Assembly: GCF_000158955.1 (NCBI RefSeq)
Contig: NZ_GG657757.1
Location: 3,724,430-3,788,429 of the forward strand
Direction: 5' to 3'
Origin: Streptomyces viridochromogenes DSM 40736
GTDB taxonomy: Bacteria > Actinomycetota > Actinomycetes > Streptomycetales > Streptomycetaceae
Length of the DNA: 64,000 nt
Part shown: piece by piece, positions 8,285 to 16,399 of the stretch
How positions within the stretch are numbered: position 1 is the stretch's first letter
How the letters are laid out: the number at the start of each line of letters is the position of its first letter
The notes under the pieces: generated by a model
Databases searched by the model: none
What the model saw: the letters and a program-made list of their open reading frames with translations, nothing else
Told to the model about the DNA's origin: nothing
Translations under genes and position numbers: made by a program

Positions 8285-8443
8285 CTAGGCTTCCCTGCCG
8301 CCCAGCCTGCGCGCCAGCTCGGCGAAGGCGTCTCTCTCTTCCGGGCTCAGTTCCACGGACTCCGACCGGGGGCCTGTCTGCCGCTGCTGCGGGAGAGCCG
8401 GGAGGGAGTGACCTTCGGGCCACCGGGAGACGTGATCGGGCAT
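8285..8443 (-). CDS. Small hypothetical protein (52 aa)
   Basis: ATG at 8443 to TAG at 8285. It begins 'MPDHVSRWPEGHSLPALPQQ' and ends with a helical stretch 'LSPEERDAFAELARRLGGRE'. Its stop is 46 bases from the convergent DUF6227-type gene and its start is 118 bases beyond the end of fruA, with a terminator hairpin between. Codon bias fits the host and the C-terminal helix looks like a real protein. The ribosome site (GGGG) is weak. Function unknown. Confidence 0.5.
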   Translation of the reverse strand: MPDHVSRWPEGHSLPALPQQRQTGPRSESVELSPEERDAFAELARRLGGREA

Positions 8444-8459
8444 GTGCCCCAGTAGACAC

Positions 8460-8489
8460 CACGGCCCGGGACTTCAGTCCCGGGCCGTG
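8460..8489. terminator. Terminator downstream of fruA
   Basis: Perfect 13-base arms 8460-8472 and 8477-8489 with a TTCA loop. On the plus side ATTTT follows, while on the minus side the T-run is absent. It lies between fruA and the 52-residue gene and should end the fru transcript. Confidence 0.7.
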
Positions 8490-8560
8490 ATTTTCGTGAT
8501 CTATCTCGCAGGTGGCATGAACGGTTCACACACCCCGAAACGGACGTCCTGCGACGGCCC

Positions 8561-10618
8561 TCAGGCCGCTACGGGCTGCTTGGTCTCCGCGGCGGCCGCG
8601 GCGGTGCCCTCGCCGGATGCCGTGGCGGCCCCCGGGGCCTGCTTGCGCATGCCCTTCAGGACGACCACCAGGGCCGTCGTGACGCAGACGCCCGCGGCGA
8701 TGGCGACCAGGTAGAGCAGCGGGTTGCCGATCAGCGGGACCACGAAGATGCCGCCGTGCGGGGCGCGCAGGGTGGCGCCGAAGGCCATCGACAGGGCGCC
8801 GGTGATCGCGCCGCCGGCCATGGACGCCGGGATGACGCGCAGCGGGTCGGCCGCGGCGAAGGGGATCGCGCCCTCGGAGATGAAGGAGGCGCCGAGCACC
8901 CAGGCGGCCTTGCCGTTCTCGCGCTCGGTCTGGTTGAAGAGCTTGCCGCGCACGGTCGTGGCCAGGGCCATGGCCAGCGGCGGCACCATGCCGGCCGCCA
9001 TGACCGCCGCCATGATCTTCATCGCGGAGTCGCTGGGGTTGGAGACCGCGATACCGGCCGTGGCGAAGGTGTAGGCGACCTTGTTGACGGGTCCGCCGAG
9101 GTCGAAGCACATCATCAGGCCGAGGAGGGCGCCGAGCAGGATGGCGTTGCTGCCGGACAGGCTGTTCAGCCAGTCGGTCATGCCCTTCTGCGCCTCGGCG
9201 ATGGGCTTGCCGATGACGACGAACATCAGGAAGCCGACGATCGCCGAGGAGATCAGCGGGATCACCACCACCGGCATGATGCCGCGCAGCGCCGCCGGGA
9301 TGTTCACCTTCTGGATGGCGATCACCACGCCACCGGCGATCAGACCGGCCGCCAGACCGCCGAGGAAGCCGGCGTTGATGGTGAGGGCGATCGAGCCGCC
9401 GACGAAGCCGGGGACGAGACCGGGCCGGTCGGCCATGCCGTAGGCGATGTAGCCGGCCAGGACCGGGACGAGGAAGCCGAAGGCGACGCCGCCGATCTGG
9501 AAGAGCAGGGCCGCCCAGCTGTCGGCCTGCGTCCAGAGGAAGTGGTCCATCACCGACGGGGCCTTGTCGACCTTGTAGCCGCCGATGGCGAAGCCCAGGG
9601 CGATGAGCAGACCGCCCGCCGCGACGAACGGCACCATGTAACTGACGCCGGACATCAGCCACTTGCGCAGCTTGGTGCCGTAGCCCTCGCCGGACTCGCC
9701 GGTGCGCTCGACGGGCGTGGCGCCCGGGGAGCCGGAGGTGACCTCGCCTCGGGCGGCCTTCTCGCGGACCTCGGTGATGAGTTCGGCGGGGCGGTTGATG
9801 CCCGCCTTCACACCGACGTCGACGGTCGGCTTGCCGAGGAAGCGCTCCTTCTCCCGTACGGGCACGTCGTGAGCGAAGATCACGGCGTCCGCCGCCGCGA
9901 TGACCTCCGGGTCGAGCCGGGTGAAGCCGGCCGAGCCCTGGGGCTCGACGGTGACCTCGACGCCCGCCTCACGGCCTGCGTTCTCCAGCGACTCGGCCGC
10001 CATGTAGGTGTGGGCGATGCCGGTGGGACAGGAGGTGACGGCGACGATCCGGAACGGGCGCTCCTCGGGGGCGTCTTCGCCGTCGTCGGTGACCGTGGCG
10101 GCGGCGGGAGAGGCCGCTCCCGCCGACGCCACGGTGTCCTGGGAACCCGCGTCCGCGGGCGCCTCGGCCTCGTCGGGCTCGTCACCGCGGATCAGTGCCG
10201 CAGCGGCCGCCGCGTCGCCCACCGAGCGCAGGGCGTCGGTGAACTCCGTGTTCATCAGCTGCCGGGCCAGCGACGACAGGATCGTCAGGTGGGCGTCGTC
10301 GGCACCGGCCGGCGCGGCGATCAGGAAGATCAGGTCGGCGGGGCCGTCGGCCGCACCGAAGTCGATGCCGTTCGCGCTGCGCCCGAAGGCGAGCGTCGGC
10401 TCGGTGACGTGCTCGCTGCGGCAGTGCGGGATGCCGATGCCGCCGTCGAGGCCGGTCGGCATCTGGGCCTCGCGGGCGGCCACGTCGGCGAGGAAGCCGT
10501 CCAGGTCGGTCACCCGGCCCAGGGCCACCATGCGCTCTGCGAGGGCGCGCGCCGCCGCTTCCTTGGTGTCGGCGGACAGGTCGAGATCGACCAGGTCCGC
10601 GGTGATCATGTCGCTCAT
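8561..10618 (-). CDS. fruA: Fructose PTS permease, IIABC fusion
   Basis: Imports fructose and releases fructose-1-phosphate inside, using phosphate from HPr. In order: EIIA-Fru (residues 1-145, active His65 in 'GIPHCR'), an Ala/Glu/Asp linker, EIIB (187-285, phospho-Cys197 in 'SCPTGIAHTYMA'), a second linker, and membrane EIIC from about 315 ('GVSYMVPFVAAGGLLIALG', later 'FISEGAIPFAA'). Length 685 and the A-B-C order match Streptomyces FruA. It is the last gene of fruR-fruK-fruA, after a 145-base gap from fruK that holds no gene. A GGAG ribosome site lies before the ATG at 10618. Confidence 0.96.
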   Translation of the reverse strand: MSDMITADLVDLDLSADTKEAAARALAERMVALGRVTDLDGFLADVAAREAQMPTGLDGGIGIPHCRSEHVTEPTLAFGRSANGIDFGAADGPADLIFLIAAPAGADDAHLTILSSLARQLMNTEFTDALRSVGDAAAAAALIRGDEPDEAEAPADAGSQDTVASAGAASPAAATVTDDGEDAPEERPFRIVAVTSCPTGIAHTYMAAESLENAGREAGVEVTVEPQGSAGFTRLDPEVIAAADAVIFAHDVPVREKERFLGKPTVDVGVKAGINRPAELITEVREKAARGEVTSGSPGATPVERTGESGEGYGTKLRKWLMSGVSYMVPFVAAGGLLIALGFAIGGYKVDKAPSVMDHFLWTQADSWAALLFQIGGVAFGFLVPVLAGYIAYGMADRPGLVPGFVGGSIALTINAGFLGGLAAGLIAGGVVIAIQKVNIPAALRGIMPVVVIPLISSAIVGFLMFVVIGKPIAEAQKGMTDWLNSLSGSNAILLGALLGLMMCFDLGGPVNKVAYTFATAGIAVSNPSDSAMKIMAAVMAAGMVPPLAMALATTVRGKLFNQTERENGKAAWVLGASFISEGAIPFAAADPLRVIPASMAGGAITGALSMAFGATLRAPHGGIFVVPLIGNPLLYLVAIAAGVCVTTALVVVLKGMRKQAPGAATASGEGTAAAAAETKQPVAA

Positions 10619-10763
10619 CGCGGGCTCCTTAGCTCGCGTATCGCCCGGTCAGTGGGATGGGCGCGGAGGGGGACGGGGGTGTGGTGGGGGGTGACGGAGG
10701 CGGCGGCGGGCAGTAACGGGGAGGTTTGCCGTTCGCGGGCGGGGACGTGCTGCTCGACGTAGG

Positions 10764-11711
10764 TCATGACACCGGCTCCTTCAGTACCCGGTCGGCCGGG
10801 ATGTCGGCCGTGACCGTGACCGCCGCCGGGTCCAGGTCGCCCGGCTTCGGCATGACGCTGCCGGGCAGCTGGACGGCGGCGGCGCCATGGGCGACCGCGG
10901 AGGCGAGGGCCTCGGGGCCGCTGCCCCCGGCGATCAGGAAACCGGCGAGGGAGGAGTCGCCGGCGCCCACGTTGCTGCGGACGGCGGCCACCCGGGCGCT
11001 GCCGAACCAGGCACCCTCGTCGGAGACGAGCAGCTGCCCGTCCGCGCCGAGGCTCGCGAGCACGGCCCGGGCACCCATCTCGCGCAGTTCCTCGGCGGCC
11101 TTCACCGCGTCGCCGACGGTGGCGAGGGGGCGGCCGACGGCTCCCGCGAGCTCCTCGGCGTTCGGCTTGACCACGTCGGGCCGCTCGCGCAGCGCCTCCA
11201 GCAGCGCGGGCCCGGAGGTGTCCAGGGCGATACGGGCACCGGCGGCGTGCGCGCGGGCGACCAGGTCGGCGTACCAGGAGGGGGCGAGGCCGCGTGGGAG
11301 GCTGCCGCAGCAGGCGATCCAGGCGGCGTCGCGGGACTGCTGCCGTACGGTCTCCAGGAGCAGTTCGCGTTCCGCCTCGGACAGTTCCGGGCCCGGCGCG
11401 TTGATCTTCGTCAGGACGCCGTCGGACTCGGCGAGGGCGATGTTGGAGCGGGTGGCGCCGGCGACCGGGACCGGGGCGACCTCGATGCCCTGCGCGTCGA
11501 GCAGGTCGGCGACGAGCGCGCCGGGGGCGCCGCCCAGGGGCAGGACCGCCACGGTGCGCTGCCCAGCCGCCGCGACCGCGCGCGAGACGTTCACGCCCTT
11601 GCCGCCCGGGTCCATCCGCTCGCCGGTGGCGCGGATGACCTCGCCGCGGTCGAGGGACGGCACCTCGTACGTGCGGTCCAGGGACGGGTTGGGGGTGACG
11701 GTGAGGATCAT
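10764..11711 (-). CDS. fruK: 1-phosphofructokinase
   Basis: Phosphorylates fructose-1-phosphate with ATP to fructose-1,6-bisphosphate. It is a PfkB-family kinase of 315 residues with start 'MILTVTPNPSLDRTYEV', signature 1 'DPGGKGVNVSRAVAA' (about 40-54) and signature 2 'NVGAGDSSLAGFLIAGG' near residue 255, where the GAGD aspartate is the catalytic base. The ATG at 11711 overlaps the fruR stop by four bases (ATGA), so translation is probably coupled. It supplies the next step after FruA. Confidence 0.95.
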   Translation of the reverse strand: MILTVTPNPSLDRTYEVPSLDRGEVIRATGERMDPGGKGVNVSRAVAAAGQRTVAVLPLGGAPGALVADLLDAQGIEVAPVPVAGATRSNIALAESDGVLTKINAPGPELSEAERELLLETVRQQSRDAAWIACCGSLPRGLAPSWYADLVARAHAAGARIALDTSGPALLEALRERPDVVKPNAEELAGAVGRPLATVGDAVKAAEELREMGARAVLASLGADGQLLVSDEGAWFGSARVAAVRSNVGAGDSSLAGFLIAGGSGPEALASAVAHGAAAVQLPGSVMPKPGDLDPAAVTVTADIPADRVLKEPVS

Positions 11712-12469
11712 GCGCGCACTACTTCCGTGCCGCCGCGCTCGATGGCGAGGGCGTCTTCGGGGCTCAGCCCGCTGTCGGTGATCAGCAGGTCCACATCGCT
11801 CAGGTCGCCGAAGCGGGCGAAGTGCTCCTGGCCGTGCTTGGAGGAGTCGGCGAGCAGCACCACGCGGCGGGCGGCGGCCAGGGCCGCGCGCTTCACTGCG
11901 GCCTCGGCGAGGTCGGGGGTGGTCAGGCCGTGTTCGGCGGAGAAGCCGTTGGCGGCCACGAACAGGACGTCGGCGCGGATCTCGCCGTACGCGCGCAGCG
12001 CCCAGGCGTCCACGGCGGCGCGCGTCCGGTGCCGTACGCGCCCGCCGACGAGGTGGAGCTGGATGCCGGGGTGGTCGGCGAGCCGGGCCGCGATGGGCAG
12101 GCTGTGCGTGACGACGGTGAGGGAGGCCTCCAGGGGGAGGGACGCGGCCATCCGGGCCACCGTCGTACCGGCGTCGAGGATCATCGTGCCCTCGCCGGGC
12201 AGTTCCGCGAGGGCCGCCTTGGCGACGCGGTCCTTCTCGTCGGCGGCCGTCGTCTCGCGCTCGGCGAGGTCCGGCTCGAAGTCGAGTCGCCCTACGGGGA
12301 TGGCCCCGCCGTGCACCCGGCGGACCAGGCCGGCGCGGTCGAGGGCCTTCAGGTCCCGGCGGATCGTCTCCGCCGTCACCTGGAACTCCTCGGCCAGCGA
12401 CACGACATCCACTCGGCCGCCGTCGCGGGCGAGCCGGAGGATCTCCTGCTGCCGTTCCGGTGCGTACAT
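11708..12469 (-). CDS. fruR: DeoR-family repressor of the fructose operon
   Basis: 253 residues: N-terminal DeoR winged helix ('RQQEILRLARDGGRVDVVSLAEEF' region with recognition helix 'TAETIRRDLKALD', residues 30-44) and a C-terminal sugar-phosphate sensor (DeoRC) with 'LDAGTT', 'VTHSLPIA', 'DVLFVAANGFS' and 'VLLADSSK'. The family binds phosphorylated sugars such as fructose-1-phosphate and then releases DNA. It is first in the operon with fruK and fruA. The ATG has GGAGGTGAACAGAC before it. The 110-base upstream region is AT-richer and should hold the promoter and operator, but I cannot define the box. Confidence 0.9.
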   Translation of the reverse strand: MYAPERQQEILRLARDGGRVDVVSLAEEFQVTAETIRRDLKALDRAGLVRRVHGGAIPVGRLDFEPDLAERETTAADEKDRVAKAALAELPGEGTMILDAGTTVARMAASLPLEASLTVVTHSLPIAARLADHPGIQLHLVGGRVRHRTRAAVDAWALRAYGEIRADVLFVAANGFSAEHGLTTPDLAEAAVKRAALAAARRVVLLADSSKHGQEHFARFGDLSDVDLLITDSGLSPEDALAIERGGTEVVRA

Positions 12470-12581
12470 GTCTGTTCACCTCCGCCTCGTGCCCGAACGT
12501 GTGGTTTCAGCGGGAGGCTACGCCGAGATTTCCGCGAAGTAAACAGTTTCGGACCCAATCGGGCATGATCAGAAATGACGG

Positions 12582-12611
12582 CGGGCCCGGCACCGTGTGG
12601 TGCCGGGCCCG
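12582..12611 (-). terminator. Terminator of the MFS gene
   Basis: Perfect 13-base arms 12582-12594 and 12599-12611 with a four-base loop, 11 bases past the MFS stop. It separates that gene from the fru promoter region. Confidence 0.75.
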
Positions 12612-12621
12612 TCCCCCGTCG

Positions 12622-14127
12622 TCAGACCAGCGCCGGTTCCTGCTGTCCGGTCACCGCCTGCTCCCCCTCGACGTGCTGCGCCGGCCGCTTCGGCAGGGCG
12701 AACATCAGCAGGAAGATGACGCCGAGCACCCCGGCCACCCAGCCGAGCGCGTTGTGGAAGGCGTCCGAGAAGGCCGGGCCCACCTGGTCCGGGCGCAGGT
12801 GGTCACCGATCGTGCCGAAGAAGACCACCGAGACCAGGCCGAGCCCGAGGGCGTTGCCCATCTGCTGCACGGTGTTGATCAGGCCGGAGGCCGAGCCGGA
12901 GTGCTCGCGCGGCACCTCGGAGAGGATCGCGTCGGTCAGCGGCGCGACGATCAGACCCATGCCGACCCCCATCACCACCAGGGGCAGCGCCATCTGCCAG
13001 GGCGCGATGTCCAGGCCGTAGTGGCCGGACTCCCAGATGTAGAGGAGCACCCCGGCCGCCATCACCAGCGCGCCCGCCTGGAGCACCTTGCGCCCGAAGC
13101 GCGGGACCAGCATCTGCACCGACATCCCGGCGGCGGCCGACACGGCGATCGAGAACGGCACCCCGGTCAGCCCGGCCTTCAGCGGGCTCCACCCCAGCCC
13201 GATCTGCATGTACAGCGTCCAGACCAGGAAGAACACACCCAGCGCGACCCCGAAGACGGTCTGCACGGCGATCCCGGCGGCGAAGCTCTTGACCCGGAAC
13301 AGCGACAGCTCCACCAGCGGGGAGCCGTCCCGTGCGGCCTTCCGCTTCTCGTACGCCACCAGCACCGCGAGGACGACGAGCGACCCGGCCATCGAGACGT
13401 ACCCCCACGTCGGCCAGCCCAGCTCGCGCCCACGGGTGAGCGGGTAGATCAGCATCAGCAGGCCCAGCGTCACGAGCGCGACGCCCACCAGGTCCAGCTT
13501 CAGGGCCCGCGGTGCCTTGGACTCGCTGATGAAGCGGCTGCCGAGGACCAGGCCCGCGACGCCCACGGGCAGGTTGATCAGGAAGATCGACCGCCATCCC
13601 CACCCGAACAGGTCCCACTCGGTCAGCAGTGCGCCGAGCACCGGACCGGACACGGCTCCGAGGCCCACGACCGCGCCGAACATCCCGAACACCTTGCCGC
13701 GTTCGTGCGCCGGGAAGGTCGCGTGCACGATCGACAGCACCTGCGGCACCATCAGCGCCGCCATGCCGCCCTGGAGGATCCGCGACGCGACCAGCATCTC
13801 GGGGTTCACCGCCAGGCCGCACAGCGCGGAGGCGACGGTGAAGCCGCCGATGCCGATCAGGAAGATCCGCTTGCGGCCGTGGATGTCACCGAGCCGGCCG
13901 CCGGTGATCAGCCCGGCGGCGAAGGCGAGGGCGTATCCGGCGGTGATCCACTGGATCTGGCTGAAGGACGCGCCCGCCTCCCGCTGGATCGACGGGATGG
14001 CGACGTTGACGATCGTGACGTCGACGAGGTCCATGAAGGCCGCGGTCATCACGATCGCGAGGGCGAACCAGCGACGGCGGTCGGTGCCGTCGCCGCCTGT
14101 GCTGAGAGGGGTCTCGGTGGAGGTCAT
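12622..14127 (-). CDS. DHA2-type MFS efflux transporter (14 helices)
   Basis: 501 residues with 14 predicted membrane segments. The DHA2 signatures are 'LVDVTIVNVAIPSIQ' in TM1 (the aspartate-containing motif D1), 'GRLGDIHGRKR' (motif A, about residues 77-87), 'RILQGGMAALMVP' and the antiporter motif C 'VGLGAVSGPVLGALL'. It probably exports drugs or secondary metabolites with proton exchange. The gene is divergent from a WYL regulator with only 50 bases between, so the regulator most likely controls it. Start ATG 14127 has GGTGGAGGTC close upstream. Confidence 0.9.
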   Translation of the reverse strand: MTSTETPLSTGGDGTDRRRWFALAIVMTAAFMDLVDVTIVNVAIPSIQREAGASFSQIQWITAGYALAFAAGLITGGRLGDIHGRKRIFLIGIGGFTVASALCGLAVNPEMLVASRILQGGMAALMVPQVLSIVHATFPAHERGKVFGMFGAVVGLGAVSGPVLGALLTEWDLFGWGWRSIFLINLPVGVAGLVLGSRFISESKAPRALKLDLVGVALVTLGLLMLIYPLTRGRELGWPTWGYVSMAGSLVVLAVLVAYEKRKAARDGSPLVELSLFRVKSFAAGIAVQTVFGVALGVFFLVWTLYMQIGLGWSPLKAGLTGVPFSIAVSAAAGMSVQMLVPRFGRKVLQAGALVMAAGVLLYIWESGHYGLDIAPWQMALPLVVMGVGMGLIVAPLTDAILSEVPREHSGSASGLINTVQQMGNALGLGLVSVVFFGTIGDHLRPDQVGPAFSDAFHNALGWVAGVLGVIFLLMFALPKRPAQHVEGEQAVTGQQEPALV

Positions 14128-14148
14128 GCCTCGAAGCTACTGGCTCAC

Positions 14149-14167
14149 TAGGTCAGATCGTGTCCTA
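14149..14167. promoter_or_regulatory. Candidate operator between the MFS and WYL genes
   Basis: Inverted repeat TAGGTCA-GATCG-TGTCCTA with one mismatch, in the 50-base divergent control region. It is a reasonable site for the WYL regulator, which would then control itself and the pump. Short, so only suggestive. Confidence 0.4.
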
Positions 14168-14177
14168 ATGGTGCGGC

Positions 14178-15161
14178 ATGCTCATCGGTATGACGACGGA
14201 CACTCCGGCTCGGCTGCTGACGCTCCTCTCCCTCCTCCAGACGCCCCGCGAATGGCCCGGCGGCGAGCTCGCCGACCGGCTCGGGGTCTCCCGCCGCACG
14301 GTCCGGCGGGACATCGACCGCCTGCGCGAACTGGGCTATCCCGTGCAGGCCAGCAAGGGTGCCGACGGCGGCTACCGGCTGGTCGCGGGCAAGGCCATGC
14401 CGCCGCTCGTGCTGGACGACGAGGAGGCCGTGGCCATCGCGGTCGGGCTGCGCGCCGGGGCGGGGCACGCGGTGGAGGGCCTGGACGAGGCGTCGGTACG
14501 GGCGCTGGCCAAGCTGGAGCAGGTGCTGCCCGGCCGGCTGCGCCACCGCGTGGCCACACTCCAGGCCGCGACCACACCGCTGACCAGCGGTGACGGGCCG
14601 AGTATCGCGCCCGAGACGCTGACCGTGATGGCCTCGACGGTGGCCGGGCACGAGCGGCTGCGGTTCGCCTACCGGGCCGCGGACGGCACCGAGTCCCGCC
14701 GCCTCACCGAGCCGCACCGGCTGGTGTCGACGGGCCGCCGCTGGTACCTGGTGGCGTACGACATCGACCGGGACGACTGGCGTACGTTCCGCGTCGACCG
14801 GGTGAGCGAGCCGTTCGCCACCGGGGCACGGTTCGCGCCGCGCGAGCTGCCCACGGGAAGCGCGGCGGAGTACCTGCGGCGGTCGATGCAACGGCGCCAG
14901 GAGTCCTACGACTTCGAGGTCACCTTCGCCGCGCCGGCCGAGTTCGTCGCCGCCCGGCTGCCCAACTGGCTCGGCACACCCGAGCCGTTGGCGGACCACC
15001 GCTGTCGGCTACGGGGGACCTCGGCGGACGCGGTACAGCGCGTGGCGTTCCGGCTGGCGATGCTGGAGTGCGACTTCGTGGTGCATCAGCCTGAGGAACT
15101 CATGGCCGCTGTGCGGGAGTTGGGGGCGCGCTTGAGCAGGGCGGCGGCGGGCGGGGCGTGA
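14178..15161 (+). CDS. YafY-type helix-turn-helix WYL-domain regulator
   Basis: 327 residues: N-terminal HTH_11 winged helix ('GELADRLGVSRRTVRRDIDRL', about residues 28-48), then a WYL domain. The WYL domain has 'RLRFAYRAADG' (SH3-like strand), 'HRLVSTGRRWYLVAYD' (here the W-Y-L triad, about 178-193) and 'RTFRVDRVSE'. A C-terminal extension (WCX) ends 'RELGARLSRAA'. WYL domains bind ligands or nucleic acid. It is divergent from an MFS exporter and so probably its local regulator. ATG 14190 is an alternative start; neither has a clear ribosome site, and a short leader is likely. Confidence 0.9.
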   Translation: MLIGMTTDTPARLLTLLSLLQTPREWPGGELADRLGVSRRTVRRDIDRLRELGYPVQASKGADGGYRLVAGKAMPPLVLDDEEAVAIAVGLRAGAGHAVEGLDEASVRALAKLEQVLPGRLRHRVATLQAATTPLTSGDGPSIAPETLTVMASTVAGHERLRFAYRAADGTESRRLTEPHRLVSTGRRWYLVAYDIDRDDWRTFRVDRVSEPFATGARFAPRELPTGSAAEYLRRSMQRRQESYDFEVTFAAPAEFVAARLPNWLGTPEPLADHRCRLRGTSADAVQRVAFRLAMLECDFVVHQPEELMAAVRELGARLSRAAAGGA

Positions 15162-15355
15162 GCCGTCGCCCCACGGGCCCCGCGAGCCGCCGCTTCACCG
15201 GGCCCACGGGCCGTCCTCCCACGGACCCCACGGGGGAGACCCCACGGGCCGTCCTCCCGCGGGACCCCATCGGCAGTCCTCCCACGGCCGCCACGAGCCG
15301 TCGCCCTGCGGCCGCCACAGGAAGTTGTCTCACGACCGGAAGTTGTCTCACGCCC
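15162..15355. repeat. Degenerate direct repeats downstream of the WYL gene
   Basis: Imperfect copies of a CCCACGGGCCGTCCT-like unit recur between 15170 and 15310. They end in two 18-bp tandem copies of GGAAGTTGTCTCACGMCC at 15320-15337 and 15338-15355. The last copy runs into the stop codon of the convergent TetR gene (15348-15350). No gene is seen in the stretch. Confidence 0.6.
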
Positions 15356-16061
15356 CCCACGGGAAGTCCTTGAGCGCCGCGAGGTTCCGCAGCGCCAGCT
15401 CCGCCGGGCTCCCCGGGCCCTCGACGGGTCCGTCGCCCTCGGCCCAGCCCTCAAAGGCGGCGCGCACCGCGGCACTTGCGACGGCGGCGGTGAAGCGCGG
15501 CTCGGGGGTGGTGGGGTAGCGCGGCTCGGGGACGGCGGCAACGTTGTCAGCACCGCCCGTCATCACGGAACCTCCTGCCGCCCCGGCACGGGTCATCCGC
15601 TCCGCCAGCACCTCCCCCAGCATCCGCTCCGACGTCTGGCACACCTCCGCCCACACCCTGCGCAGGGACGGGTTCGCCTCGGCCAGGCGCAGGAGGGTGC
15701 GGACGCACTCCCAGGAGGACGCGGAGACGCCGGCGCCCGGGGTGAGGGTGTGGCGGGCCCCCTGCTCCAGGGCCTGGAGCACGCTCACGTCGGCGGGGGC
15801 GGCACGTACCGCCTCCACCCAGCGCTGGGCGCCGACCGCGTAGAGCGGGGCGACGGCCTCCTCCTTCGTGGCGAAGTACCGGTAGAAGGTGCGCGGGGCG
15901 ATGCCGGCGGCCTGGGCGATGTCCTCGGCGCGGGTGGCGCGCAGGCCGTGCCGTACGAAGAGGCCGGCCGCCGCGCGGGCGATCTCCATCCGCGTCTCGG
16001 CCTTCCGCCGCTCGGTCAGCGAGGCCTGGGGCGGGGTCGGGGTCGGGGTGGTGCTGCTCAC
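15348..16061 (-). CDS. TetR-family regulator (SCO3201-like by position)
   Basis: 237 residues from the GTG at 16061. An in-frame GTG at 16088 would add nine residues but lies inside a palindrome. N-terminal TetR helix-turn-helix: 'EIARAAAGLFVRHGLRATRAEDIAQAAGIAPRTFYRYF' pattern, recognition helix about residues 48-60. The ligand-binding part follows, with an Ala/Gly/Pro-rich insert near residue 160. It lies two genes from hrdD. In S. coelicolor the gene at this place (SCO3201) encodes a TetR regulator whose overexpression blocks sporulation and antibiotics, from memory. Probably autoregulated through the palindrome at 16083-16097. Confidence 0.85.
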   Translation of the reverse strand: MSSTTPTPTPPQASLTERRKAETRMEIARAAAGLFVRHGLRATRAEDIAQAAGIAPRTFYRYFATKEEAVAPLYAVGAQRWVEAVRAAPADVSVLQALEQGARHTLTPGAGVSASSWECVRTLLRLAEANPSLRRVWAEVCQTSERMLGEVLAERMTRAGAAGGSVMTGGADNVAAVPEPRYPTTPEPRFTAAVASAAVRAAFEGWAEGDGPVEGPGSPAELALRNLAALKDFPWGA

Positions 16062-16082
16062 GCCCGGCAGGCTATGCCCATG

Positions 16083-16097
16083 TGGCACAATCTGCCA
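16083..16097. promoter_or_regulatory. Candidate TetR operator
   Basis: Palindrome TGGCA-CAATC-TGCCA, 22 bases before the GTG start of the TetR gene, in an AT-richer patch that could be its promoter. Confidence 0.4.
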
Positions 16098-16399
16098 TCT
16101 GGTCGGGCCACCCCGTGGTTCAGGTACGGGGTGACCCGCCCTTCAGCGCCCCGCCGGCGCAAGGGCGGTCGGCAGAAAAGAGCCGGGCCCCGGCGCCCGG
16201 GGGGAGGGGCGCCGAAGCCCGGCCTTGGGAGAGTCCCGGCGCCGGGGGGAGTGCGACGGGACTTGGCTCTCAGGGGCCAGGGGCGTGACCCCGGGCCCGA
16301 ACTGGTGGACCCGGAATTCTTGTTCCCTGAGCCCTGCGGGTTGAAGCGGCTTTACATCGCCATGTTTGCGCGGTCTTTCGCCACCCGGCGTACGCGGTG
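16098..16399. other. Non-coding gap between hrdD and the TetR gene
   Basis: No gene is seen. The stretch holds the hrdD terminator (separate entry) and GC-rich inverted repeats. The 140 bases nearest the hrdD stop have no distinctive element. Confidence 0.6.
16182..16223 (-). terminator. Terminator of hrdD
   Basis: Two-part stem: GCCGGGC (16182-16188) with GCCCGGC (16217-16223), and CGGCGCC (16191-16197) with GGCGCCG (16208-16214), joined by a two-base internal loop. On the minus strand the hairpin is followed by CTTTTCT, a good U-tract for Streptomyces. It is 177 bases past the stop. Confidence 0.7.

Noticed and set aside
8756..10762. 668-codon plus-strand frame opposite fruA.
   Set aside because: Antisense shadow of a well-matched gene caused by high GC; composition is Gly/Asp/Arg/His only.
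12460..14151. 563-codon plus-strand frame opposite the MFS gene.
   Set aside because: Antisense shadow; the minus-strand frame has all DHA2 motifs.
15162..15355. A CRISPR-like array downstream of the WYL gene.
   Set aside because: The units are degenerate, of uneven length and without unique spacers.
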